A stretch of DNA of 7,538 nt from an uncultured Christensenellaceae bacterium (GCA_934438035.1 CAKSBK010000041.1:1-7538), one strand, 5' to 3'. Positions 1-6,363 are shown, numbered from the stretch's first letter. Numbers and translations are program-made. The notes: generated by a model from the letters alone, not told the origin.

Positions 1-52
1 GCTCTGCAAGAATTCTGGAAAGCTGAGGATGAAAAATTCCTCCTTTAAGCAT
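1..52 (-). CDS. Partial gene (5' end only), probable RbsD/FucU-family sugar mutarotase
   Basis: Only the first 17 codons lie in the window; the gene continues past the left edge. The ATG at 50-52 (minus strand) is preceded by a near-perfect AAGGAGG ribosome binding site with a 7-nt gap, so the start is well supported. The visible peptide is MLKGGIFHPQLSRILAE. An opening of the form M-L-K-x-G-x-x-(H/N)-P-x-L-x-x-x-(L/I)-A is what I expect of the RbsD/FucU family, which interconverts sugar anomers (ribose pyranase, fucose mutarotase) in the cytoplasm. With so few residues the family call is tentative, while the existence of a gene start is firm. The neighbouring SDR would fit a sugar catabolic locus, but a terminator separates the two genes. 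Confidence 0.6.
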   Translation of the reverse strand, partial: MLKGGIFHPQLSRILAE

Positions 53-80
53 AATAATGCCTCCTTGTTCTTTTTTATAT

Positions 81-120
81 ATTATATCATATTATATCAC
101 AATTTTTATTATATGTACAA
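81..120 (-). promoter_or_regulatory. Putative promoter of the left-edge gene, with tandem -10 boxes
   Basis: On the minus strand TTGTAC (115-120) is followed after 18 bp by a perfect TATAAT (91-96). A second perfect TATAAT lies 10 bp further down (81-86), because the 10-mer GATATAATAT is repeated in tandem. The first pair is the better promoter. The -35 box overlaps the T-tract of the SDR terminator. The region is so AT-rich that a chance TATAAT is possible. Confidence 0.5.
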
Positions 121-148
121 AAAAAGCCCGAAGAAAAGCTCCGAGCTT
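119..148 (-). terminator. Rho-independent terminator of the SDR gene
   Basis: On the minus strand, 12 nt after the SDR stop codon, a 10-bp stem (139-148 with 124-133, including two G-U pairs) with a 5-nt loop is followed by seven T residues (119-125). It should end SDR transcription before the left-edge gene. Confidence 0.85.
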
Positions 149-160
149 AAAAAGTGATGA

Positions 161-949
161 TTAGAATGTTCTTATTGAAGAAGTCCAACCGCCGTCAATA
201 ACCATTACATCGCCGGTAATGTATGAAGCGAGAGCGTCGGAAGCAAGGAACGCGGTTGCAGCGCCGATATCCTCGGGCTCGCCGGGTCTGTGCATAGGAA
301 TAGCAGCCATCATCTTATCTGCGGTTTCCTTATTAGCATAGAAGAGCTTTCTTGTGCCTTCAAACATAATGGAGCCGGGGCAGATAACGTTAACTCTGAT
401 ACCCTCGTCAGCGAGTTCTATAGCCATAGCCTTAGACATATTGATAACGCCTGCCTTAGCAGCTGTAAAGCCAACCTGTAATCTTAAGGGAAGAACGCCT
501 GCGATAGAGGAGATGTTTATAACGTTGCCCTTTGTCTCCTGCTTTCTCATCTGTCTGATAGCATACTTGCTCATATAGTAAACGCCGTTTAAATCGCAGC
601 CCATGATTCTGTCCCAAAGGCCGTCGTCATAGTCGTAAATCTTCTTTCTGTATTCGGGGCCTCCGTTTATGCCCGCATTGTTAACGAGAACATCAAGAGA
701 ACCGAACTGCTCAACAGTTTTGTTAACAAGTTCTTCACAGCTCTCCTTGCTGGAAACGTCACAGGTGATAGCTGCCGCAAAGCCGCCCTCTGCCTTTATT
801 TCATTTACGATAGCTTCAAGCGTAGCTACTGTACGACCGGTAACAACAACCTTTGCGCCTTCCGCTGCAAAAGACTTTGCAATAGCGCTGCCGATAGCGC
901 CGCCGCCGCCTGTTACGACAACAACCTTGTCCTTAAGCTTTAAATCCAT
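161..949 (-). CDS. Short-chain dehydrogenase/reductase (SDR) with Phe in place of the catalytic Tyr
   Basis: A 262-residue classical SDR, the usual length for the family. The Rossmann cofactor motif is TGGGGAIG (residues 13-20), the CDV acid motif is at 63-65 and NNAG at 90-93. Arg39 at the end of the second strand hints at NADP(H) rather than NAD(H); this is inference. Of the catalytic tetrad, Asn121, Ser148 and Lys165 are present, but the tyrosine position reads F161-T-A-A-K165 (codon TTT). The Ser-to-Phe spacing of 13 matches FabG Ser138/Tyr151, so the alignment is secure. PG at 191-192 and the C-terminal IDGGW are typical. The start at 949 has AAGGAG eight nt upstream. The gene has its own promoter and terminator, so it appears monocistronic. 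The substrate is unknown. The adjacent sugar-mutarotase-like gene suggests a sugar or polyol, but an enzyme lacking the tyrosine may be slow, use another acid, or be non-catalytic. Confidence 0.9.
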   Translation of the reverse strand: MDLKLKDKVVVVTGGGGAIGSAIAKSFAAEGAKVVVTGRTVATLEAIVNEIKAEGGFAAAITCDVSSKESCEELVNKTVEQFGSLDVLVNNAGINGGPEYRKKIYDYDDGLWDRIMGCDLNGVYYMSKYAIRQMRKQETKGNVINISSIAGVLPLRLQVGFTAAKAGVINMSKAMAIELADEGIRVNVICPGSIMFEGTRKLFYANKETADKMMAAIPMHRPGEPEDIGAATAFLASDALASYITGDVMVIDGGWTSSIRTF

Positions 950-967
950 AATGTTTCTCCTTTTTAA

Positions 968-980
968 TTGGCCGTGCCAA
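968..980. promoter_or_regulatory. Palindrome TTGGC-N3-GCCAA in the SDR leader
   Basis: Perfect 5-bp inverted arms around CGT, about 7 bp before the SDR ribosome binding site and downstream of the SDR promoter. It could be an operator or a small leader hairpin. No regulator is identified in the window, so the function is inference only. Confidence 0.35.
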
Positions 981-1028
981 AAATTTGCCGTTCACCGTCT
1001 GTTAAACGATAAACTATTTACTGTTGTT

Positions 1029-1057
1029 ATTATACAATACGCCTTAAAAATAATCAA
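1029..1057 (-). promoter_or_regulatory. Promoter of the SDR gene
   Basis: On the minus strand TTGATT (1052-1057), a 17-bp spacer, then a perfect TATAAT (1029-1034). The predicted start is near 1022, giving a leader of about 73 nt that contains the 968-980 palindrome. Confidence 0.7.
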
Positions 1058-1109
1058 GGATAAATTTCAAAATACTTGCATTTATTAAAAAAAATATTTA
1101 TTATTCGAT

Positions 1110-1137
1110 TTGACATTAAAAATTAGACAAATAAAAT
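1110..1137 (+). promoter_or_regulatory. Promoter of the glycosyltransferase-acyltransferase pair
   Basis: A perfect TTGACA (1110-1115), a 16-bp spacer and TAAAAT (1132-1137, five of six consensus bases). The predicted start near 1144 lies after the in-frame TTG at 1141, which rules that codon out as the translation start. A second possible -10, TATAAT at 1171-1176, has only a weak -35 (TGGCAA, 17 bp upstream). Confidence 0.65.
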
Positions 1138-1215
1138 ATTTTGAACATGGCAAACTTTTCTTTTATACACTATAATAATTTTACTATTTTGTTTTTATCG
1201 GAGTCATTATTTATT

Positions 1216-2346
1216 ATGAAAATAGCAGTTATATGCGATGTTCTCGGCGAGCCCAACAACGGAACTACGCTTGCCGCGTTAAATCTCATTAACAGTCTTA
1301 AAAAAAAGGGTCATGAAGTAAGAGTAGTGTGCGACGACCCTAACAGAAAAGGCTTAGACGGTTTCTATATCGTCGGCAAATACAATTTCGGACCGTTTAA
1401 CGGTTATGTTGAAAAAAACGGCGTTTCATTATCAAAGCCCGATTTAAAAACCATGAGGGAGGCGGTTATAGGCTGCGACGTTATTCATTGCATGATGCCC
1501 TTTGCGCTCTCCAAAGCAGCAGTTAAAATCGCAACTGAAAACGGCGTCCCCATAACAGCAGGTTTTCACTGCCAAGCGGAAAACGTAACCTCTCACTTTT
1601 TTCTTATGAACGCAAACAAAATAAATACCGTCGCTTACAAAGCGTTTTATAATTCTCTTTATAAATACTGCACGGCGATACACTATCCGTCCGAATTTAT
1701 CTGCGATCTTTTTGAAAAAATAGTCGGACCAACTAACCATTACATAATCTCAAACGGAGTAAGCGACGAATTTACAAAAAAACAGGTTACCCGTCCGAAA
1801 GAGCTGCAAAATAAATTTGTAATAGTCTTTACCGGCAGATATTCAAAAGAAAAATCTCATGCGCTTCTTATAGACGCAGTTTATCGCTCAAAATACAAAG
1901 ATATTATAAAACTTATTTTCGCCGGCTGCGGACCTATGAAAGAAAAAATAGAGAAACAATCCGAAAAGCTTCCTATAAAACCCACTCTGGCGTTTTTCAC
2001 AAGAAGCGAGCTTATAGACGTCTTAAATATGGCGGATTTATACGTACACCCCGCAGAAGTGGAAATTGAAGCAATAGCTTGTCTTGAAGCGATAGCTTGC
2101 GGAAACGTTCCCGTTATAAACAATTCCCCTAAATGCGCAACCAAAGCCTTTGCTATTGACGAGATGAATCTGTTTAATTATAACGACGCCGAAGACTTGG
2201 CAAATAAAATTGATTATTGGATAGAGCATCCCGAGGAAAAACGCAAAAGAAGCAATGACTATTTAAACTATGCCAAACAGTTTGATTTTGAAACCTGCAT
2301 GGAGAAAATGGAGGCAATGCTAAAAGATGCGGCAAAAAAAAGATAA
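1216..2346 (+). CDS. GT4-family glycosyltransferase, possibly lipid-directed
   Basis: A 376-residue GT-B fold enzyme. It would transfer a sugar from a nucleotide donor at the cytoplasmic membrane face. Residues 1-40 form the first Rossmann unit (MKIAVICDVLG, then a glycine-rich NNGTT loop). The C-terminal donor domain shows GRYSKEK (207-213), the GCGP turn (237-240) and the GT4 E-x7-E pair, Glu283 and Glu291, within HPAEVEIEAIACLEAIACG. I chose ATG 1216 because the conserved fold begins there and GGAG lies at 1200-1203. The 12-nt gap to that site is long. An in-frame TTG at 1141 would add 25 residues unlike the family but lies upstream of the predicted transcript start. The 3' end overlaps the acyltransferase gene by 20 bp. 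That coupling, and the general likeness to diacylglycerol glucosyltransferases, suggest glycolipid synthesis; the acceptor is inferred, not shown. Confidence 0.85.
   Translation: MKIAVICDVLGEPNNGTTLAALNLINSLKKKGHEVRVVCDDPNRKGLDGFYIVGKYNFGPFNGYVEKNGVSLSKPDLKTMREAVIGCDVIHCMMPFALSKAAVKIATENGVPITAGFHCQAENVTSHFFLMNANKINTVAYKAFYNSLYKYCTAIHYPSEFICDLFEKIVGPTNHYIISNGVSDEFTKKQVTRPKELQNKFVIVFTGRYSKEKSHALLIDAVYRSKYKDIIKLIFAGCGPMKEKIEKQSEKLPIKPTLAFFTRSELIDVLNMADLYVHPAEVEIEAIACLEAIACGNVPVINNSPKCATKAFAIDEMNLFNYNDAEDLANKIDYWIEHPEEKRKRSNDYLNYAKQFDFETCMEKMEAMLKDAAKKR
2310..2314 (+). promoter_or_regulatory. Ribosome binding site GGAGG for the acyltransferase, inside the glycosyltransferase gene
   Basis: GGAGG lies within the last codons of the upstream gene, 12 nt before the ATG at 2327. 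The spacing is longer than usual, which fits translational coupling to the upstream gene. Confidence 0.5.
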
Positions 2347-3130
2347 TCCAAACGTTATTTTTTACACCGACGAACAGCATGATGACTTTGCAAACACAAA
2401 TTTTAACACGATAACCGTCGATAAAGATTTTAACTTTGTTCCTCAAAATATTTTTTGGAGGGCGGCTTCCTTTTTACTGTATTACATTATAGCGCTTCCA
2501 ATTATATTCTTGCTTTCAAAGCTGCTTTTGGGATTGAGAATAAAAAACAGAAGCGCCGTAAAAAAGTTAAAAGGCAAAAGCTGCTTTATATATGCAAATC
2601 ATACCATGTTCCTTGACGCATTTTTACCCGCGCTCGTCAGCGCGCCCAAAAGAGCGCAGATTGTTGCGGGAGCCGACGCAGTGTCTATAAAGGGCATAAA
2701 AAACATCGTTATGATGCTTGGATGCATACCCATTCCTACCAACAGAGACGGGCTGATTCCCTTTATGCGCGCAATTGATACCTACCTTGATAAAGGAAGA
2801 ACGATAGCGGTTTTCCCCGAAGCGCATATTTGGCCTTATTGCACATTTGTCCGCAGCTTTCCGTCAACTTCTTTTCGATACCCCGTTTCAAATAATACGC
2901 CGGTAATCGCAATGTGCTCGACTTTCAGAAAAAGAAAGGGTATTTTTTCTTTTTGCAGAAGGCCGGGCGTTACGCTTTACGTAAGCGAGCCCTTTTACCC
3001 CGATGAAAGCTTATGCCCGAGAGAGGCAAGAGAAAAGCTTAAAGACGAGGTTTACGGATGGATGAAAAAAACCGCCGAGGAAAAAAACAGCTACGAATAT
3101 ATTAAATACGTAAAAAAAGACAACGGCTGA
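2327..3130 (+). CDS. PlsC-like lysophospholipid acyltransferase
   Basis: A 267-residue membrane acyltransferase of the 1-acylglycerol-3-phosphate acyltransferase superfamily, which moves an acyl chain from acyl-ACP or acyl-CoA to a lipid acceptor. A soluble N-terminal segment (1-44) is followed by one hydrophobic stretch at about 45-70. Motif I is NHTMFLD, giving the catalytic H-x4-D pair His92/Asp97. TNRDG (138-142) stands near motif II, and FPEAHIWPY (163-171) takes the place of the usual FPEGTRS, keeping Pro164 and Glu165. VIAM (193-196) is the motif IV region. The start overlaps the glycosyltransferase by 20 bp in the +1 frame and has GGAGG 12 nt upstream. A role with the glycosyltransferase in membrane lipid or glycolipid synthesis is inferred from the pairing. 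The exact acceptor cannot be read from the sequence; the FPEAHIWPY form argues against calling it housekeeping plsC. Confidence 0.85.
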   Translation: MRQKKDNPNVIFYTDEQHDDFANTNFNTITVDKDFNFVPQNIFWRAASFLLYYIIALPIIFLLSKLLLGLRIKNRSAVKKLKGKSCFIYANHTMFLDAFLPALVSAPKRAQIVAGADAVSIKGIKNIVMMLGCIPIPTNRDGLIPFMRAIDTYLDKGRTIAVFPEAHIWPYCTFVRSFPSTSFRYPVSNNTPVIAMCSTFRKRKGIFSFCRRPGVTLYVSEPFYPDESLCPREAREKLKDEVYGWMKKTAEEKNSYEYIKYVKKDNG

Positions 3131-3145
3131 AATAAGCCGTTTTTT
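3122..3145 (+). terminator. Terminator of the glycosyltransferase-acyltransferase operon
   Basis: A 7-bp stem, AACGGCT (3122-3128) with AGCCGTT (3135-3141), has a 6-nt loop and runs into a T-tract to 3145. The ascending arm contains the last coding bases and the loop spans the rest of the TGA stop, so the gene ends inside its terminator. The following stretch to 3270 shows no supported gene on either strand. Confidence 0.8.
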
Positions 3146-3270
3146 ATACTCTGCACGTCGCACAAAAACGCTCCCCCGTTTTCCGTCAATTTCCTGTTCT
3201 CCGTATACCTTTAAACCGCCCATTCGTTATTTTCGCCGTATTTTCTGATTTAAACGCAGTTTTTTGTATA

Positions 3271-3304
3271 TAAAAAGCAGATTCACCGTGATTTATGAAT
3301 CTGC
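3271..3304 (-). terminator. Terminator at the end of the iron cassette, after the HMA gene
   Basis: On the minus strand a perfect 9-bp stem, GCAGATTCA (3296-3304) with TGAATCTGC (3277-3285), has a 10-nt loop and is followed by five T residues (3272-3276). It lies 26 nt past the HMA stop codon. Confidence 0.9.
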
Positions 3305-3330
3305 CGCAGATAGCTTGCAAATAAATACCG

Positions 3331-3579
3331 TTACTTTGAAAACAAGCCTTTTTTAACATAGGGTTCCTTTGTCATCAAAAGAACTTTATATCCCGTTTTT
3401 GAAATCTCGTCTTTAAGCTTTTGTTCGTCAAGAGCCTCCTGTGAAATAATTTCGCATTCGCCCTTTTTATGAGAAGCCTTTACCTTTTTAACGTTGAAAT
3501 TGTTTCTTATGCAGTCGCATATATGCGCTTCACACATAGAACAAGCCATTCCGTCAATTTTTAGCGTGGTTTTATACAT
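3331..3579 (-). CDS. Small HMA-domain (heavy-metal-associated) protein in the feo cassette
   Basis: An 82-residue cytoplasmic protein made of a single HMA fold. The metal loop is GMACSMC (residues 10-16), with the metal-binding pair Cys13 and Cys16 of the M-x-C-x-x-C motif. Two more cysteines, Cys21 and Cys23, sit one helical turn away, and Cys42 lies in the GECEI strand. HMA proteins bind soft metals such as Cu(I) and pass them to partners; the metal here is not known. The start at 3579 has GGAGG with a 7-nt gap. The gene lies 63 bp behind the Cys-rich peptide gene on the same strand. A hairpin terminator fills the gap and there is little room for a promoter, so expression probably depends on read-through from the feo promoter. 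A role in metal homeostasis or metal sensing beside FeoB is inferred from context. Confidence 0.85.
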   Translation of the reverse strand: MYKTTLKIDGMACSMCEAHICDCIRNNFNVKKVKASHKKGECEIISQEALDEQKLKDEISKTGYKVLLMTKEPYVKKGLFSK

Positions 3580-3607
3580 ATTGAAACCTCCAAACCGTCA
3601 GTTTATT

Positions 3608-3635
3608 AAAAAGAGAGGAAGCTTTCGCCCCCTCT
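3608..3635 (-). terminator. Hairpin terminator between the Cys-rich peptide gene and the HMA gene
   Basis: On the minus strand a 9-bp stem (3627-3635 with 3614-3622, two G-U pairs) is closed by a GAAA tetraloop and followed after two bases by five T residues (3608-3612). It begins 7 nt after the Cys-rich peptide stop codon and would end most feo transcripts, leaving the HMA gene to read-through. Confidence 0.8.
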
Positions 3636-3642
3636 TCTTTTA

Positions 3643-3813
3643 TTAATGTTTGTGGCAGGCGCCGCCCATAGGGCAGCAGCCGCAATTACCGCCGCAGGAG
3701 GATTTACCCTTCTTTTTATCCTTGATAAGCTTAACAATCACCGCTGCGATAACCGCTACAAGCGCCATGCATATAAGAATCGTCGCCCAATTATCTAAGA
3801 GCCATTGAAGCAT
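3643..3813 (-). CDS. FeoB-associated Cys-rich membrane peptide (56 aa)
   Basis: A short gene read directly from the minus strand. The start at 3813 has a strong AGGAGGTG site with a 6-nt gap, and the stop is at 3643-3645. Residues 4-27 form one hydrophobic membrane helix. A basic stretch, KDKKKGK (31-37), suggests an N-out/C-in orientation by the positive-inside rule. The tail is CGGNCGCCPMGGACHKH (40-56), with five cysteines and two histidines. This layout matches the FeoB-associated Cys-rich membrane protein family, usually encoded just after feoB in Firmicutes. It is thought to help Fe(II) transport, perhaps by binding iron at the cytoplasmic mouth of FeoB; that role is inference. It lies 35 bp behind feoB and ahead of a hairpin terminator, so it is the last gene of the main feo transcript. 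Confidence 0.9.
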   Translation of the reverse strand: MLQWLLDNWATILICMALVAVIAAVIVKLIKDKKKGKSSCGGNCGCCPMGGACHKH

Positions 3814-3848
3814 AATATACACCTCCTAAAAGCATATGTGTATCTATT

Positions 3849-6344
3849 TTACTTGATTTTTGCAGTAAGCTTTGTAGATTCCTTATAGGGCTTAACAAGC
3901 ATGTAAATCATGAAGCCCAAAATTGCAATCGCAAATATAAGACCAACTACGTGAACGTTTCCGGTAAAGAGCCAGCCGAACTGGGTTATCATTAACGCAA
4001 CCGCATAAGCGAACAGGCACTGATAGAGGATTGCGAACCATGTCCACTTCGCATTGTTCATCTCTCTCTTTATTGCGCCGATAGCCGCAAAGCAGGGTGC
4101 GCATAAGAGGTTGAATACAAGGAAGGAGTAACCTGTAATGCCGGAGAACGCCTCGGAAAGCGCCGCATAAACATTTCCGGACGCACCGTAGAGAATGCCC
4201 ATAGTACCTACGATATTCTCTTTTGCAACAAGACCGGTTATGGAAGCAACCGTTGCCTGCCATGTGCCCCAGCCGAGAGGAGCGAAAATCCAGCTTATTG
4301 CAGAGCCTGCCGCGGCAAGCATTGACTGGTCAAGCTCGTCTTCCGCAAGCATTCTGAAGCCGTCCGCCGTGAATCCGAAGTAGCTGAAGAACCAAACCAA
4401 TATCGTAGAGAGAAGAATTATCGTTCCTGCTTTCTTTATGAAAGACCAGCCGCGCTCCCACATTGAACGGAGAACATTCTTTAACGTCGGCCAATGATAT
4501 GCGGGAAGCTCCATTACGAAAGGTGCGGGCTCGCCCGCGAACATCTTTGTCTTCTTAAGAATAATGCCGGAAATGATTATTGCCGCCATTCCTACGAAAT
4601 ATGCGGAGGTGGAAATCCACGGAGAGCCTCCGAAGATTGCGCCCGCAATCATCGCGATAAAGGGAACCTTTGCGCCGCAGGGAATAAACGTAGTCGTCAT
4701 AACCGTCATTCTGCGGTCTCTTTCATTTTCAATCGTTCTTGAAGCCATGATTCCGGGAACGCCGCAGCCTACGCCGATAAGCATAGGTATAAAGGACTTA
4801 CCGGAAAGACCGAACTTTCTGAAGATTCTGTCAAGAACGAACGCTATACGGCTCATGTAACCGCAAGCCTCAAGGAATGCGAGCATTAAGAACAATACGA
4901 GCATCTGAGGAACGAAGCCCAAAACTGCGCCTACGCCTGCAACAATACCGTCAAGAATAAGACCGGAAAGCCAATCGGGCGAATTTGCGGCGGTAAGTCC
5001 ATCCTCGATAAGAACGGGGATACCGGGAACCCAAACTCCGTAGGTTGAAGCGTCGGGAGCGCCGTATGCTTCTTTGTAGTCGGTGTTAAGGTAATTTGCA
5101 ACGGCAGCCTCAAGGTCAGCCTTCTTGGTATCGGGATGCTCCGTTACTTCAAGAGTTTCCTCATCTTCCGTCTCGTAAGTTACGTTTGCGTCGTCGGGAG
5201 TAGCCGCAACGAGCTCTTCTAAAGCAGCCTTTGCGCTTGCTTCATCGTACTCTTCGTTTTCAAGGTCTATGGCGTCCGCCATATCGTCGTTGCCGTATTC
5301 TCCGATAAATGCGTCTATAATCTGGTCACTGTCGCCGTATTCTTTGGCGGCTTCTTCATACTGAGCGTCGCCTATTCCGACAAGGTGAAAGCCGTCTCCG
5401 AATACGCCGTCGTTTGCCCAGTCCGTTGCCGGCGCGCCTACCGCCACCATTGCAACCCAGTAAACTATGAACATTACAACCGCGAATATGGGAAGACCCA
5501 GCCAACGGTTAGTTACAATCTTATCAATTTTATCCGAAGCGGAGAGCTTTCCTGCGTCCTTCTTCTTATAACAGCTCTTTATAACTGAAGCGATATATAC
5601 ATAACGCTCGTTTGTAATGATACTTTCGGAATCGTCGTCAAGCTCCTGCTCCGCAGCCTTTATATCCTGCTCAATATGGTTTTTAACCTCGTCGGAAAGG
5701 TTAAGCCTTGCCAAAACCTTGTCGTCTCTTTCAAAAACCTTGATGGCGTACCAACGCTGCTGCTCTAAAGGCATCTCATGAACACATGCTTCCTCGATAT
5801 GCGCAATCGCATGCTCAACAGCTCCCGAGAAGGTATGCTGAGGAACGGTTTTTGCGCTTTGCGCCGCAGCTATAGCCGCCTCTGCAGCTTCCATAACGCC
5901 CGTTCCCTTAAGAGCGGAAATCTCAACTATCTTAACTCCGAGCTGTCTTGAAAGCTCTTCCGTGTTAATCTTGTCTCCGTTTTTCTTTACGACGTCCATC
6001 ATGTTTATAGCCATGACTACGGGAATACCGAGCTCCGTAAGCTGAGTCGTGAGGTAAAGGTTTCTCTCAAGGTTCGTACCGTCTACGATGTTTAAAATTA
6101 CGTTCGGTCTTTCCTCAATGAGATAATTTCTTGCAACAACCTCTTCAAGAGTGTAAGGAGAAAGTGAGTAAATACCCGGCAAGTCGGTTATTATTACTCC
6201 CTCATGCTTTTTTAATTTACCCTCTTTCTTTTCAACCGTAACGCCCGGCCAGTTACCTACAAACTGATTAGATCCTGTAAGAGCGTTAAAAAGCGTCGTC
6301 TTGCCGCAGTTCGGGTTGCCGGCAAGAGCTATTCTCAGTTCCAT
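3849..6344 (-). CDS. feoB: Ferrous iron transporter FeoB with a large acidic extracytoplasmic insertion
   Basis: An 831-residue membrane protein importing Fe(II), with a cytoplasmic N-terminal G domain. G1 is GNPNCGKT (9-16), G2 Thr36, G3 DLPG (54-57), G4 NMMD (114-117) and G5 SALKG (143-147). A helical spacer to about 275 precedes the first membrane helix (about 282-303). The core has FVPQ (477-480), CGYMSR (494-499), GCGVPG (526-531), IPCGAKVP (554-561) and a CAPC pair (Cys748, Cys751). Residues of roughly 326-433 are an acidic loop (about 34 Asp/Glu against 5 Lys) not present in the FeoB of E. coli; it makes the protein longer than the usual 650-780 residues. ATG 6344 is the start because GAGGAG lies 6 nt upstream and the G domain begins at once; an ATG at 6401 would add 19 residues encoded across an operator-like palindrome. 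It follows the second feoA by 69 bp. Confidence 0.97.
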   Translation of the reverse strand: MELRIALAGNPNCGKTTLFNALTGSNQFVGNWPGVTVEKKEGKLKKHEGVIITDLPGIYSLSPYTLEEVVARNYLIEERPNVILNIVDGTNLERNLYLTTQLTELGIPVVMAINMMDVVKKNGDKINTEELSRQLGVKIVEISALKGTGVMEAAEAAIAAAQSAKTVPQHTFSGAVEHAIAHIEEACVHEMPLEQQRWYAIKVFERDDKVLARLNLSDEVKNHIEQDIKAAEQELDDDSESIITNERYVYIASVIKSCYKKKDAGKLSASDKIDKIVTNRWLGLPIFAVVMFIVYWVAMVAVGAPATDWANDGVFGDGFHLVGIGDAQYEEAAKEYGDSDQIIDAFIGEYGNDDMADAIDLENEEYDEASAKAALEELVAATPDDANVTYETEDEETLEVTEHPDTKKADLEAAVANYLNTDYKEAYGAPDASTYGVWVPGIPVLIEDGLTAANSPDWLSGLILDGIVAGVGAVLGFVPQMLVLFLMLAFLEACGYMSRIAFVLDRIFRKFGLSGKSFIPMLIGVGCGVPGIMASRTIENERDRRMTVMTTTFIPCGAKVPFIAMIAGAIFGGSPWISTSAYFVGMAAIIISGIILKKTKMFAGEPAPFVMELPAYHWPTLKNVLRSMWERGWSFIKKAGTIILLSTILVWFFSYFGFTADGFRMLAEDELDQSMLAAAGSAISWIFAPLGWGTWQATVASITGLVAKENIVGTMGILYGASGNVYAALSEAFSGITGYSFLVFNLLCAPCFAAIGAIKREMNNAKWTWFAILYQCLFAYAVALMITQFGWLFTGNVHVVGLIFAIAILGFMIYMLVKPYKESTKLTAKIK

Positions 6345-6350
6345 AATTAA

Positions 6351-6356
6351 CTCCTC
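6351..6356 (-). promoter_or_regulatory. Ribosome binding site of feoB
   Basis: GAGGAG on the minus strand, 6 nt before the ATG at 6344. It settles the feoB start against the longer in-frame reading from 6401, which has no such site. Confidence 0.85.
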
Positions 6357-6363
6357 TCTTTGA

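Noticed and set aside
669..1088. Long plus-strand frame antisense to the SDR gene
   Set aside because: It is a shadow of the SDR coding pattern; its extension past 949 crosses the SDR promoter, and it has no start signal.
1141..1215. N-terminal extension of the glycosyltransferase from TTG 1141 or ATG 1147
   Set aside because: The predicted transcript begins near 1144, no ribosome binding site precedes these codons, and the conserved fold starts at ATG 1216.
3011..3223. Minus-strand 70-codon frame overlapping the end of the acyltransferase gene
   Set aside because: It has no ribosome binding site, is antisense to a well-supported gene for over half its length, and resembles no family I know.
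3146..3270. Gap between the two convergent operons as a hidden gene or repeat
   Set aside because: No start with a ribosome binding site, no repeat and no clear hairpin besides the two flanking terminators.
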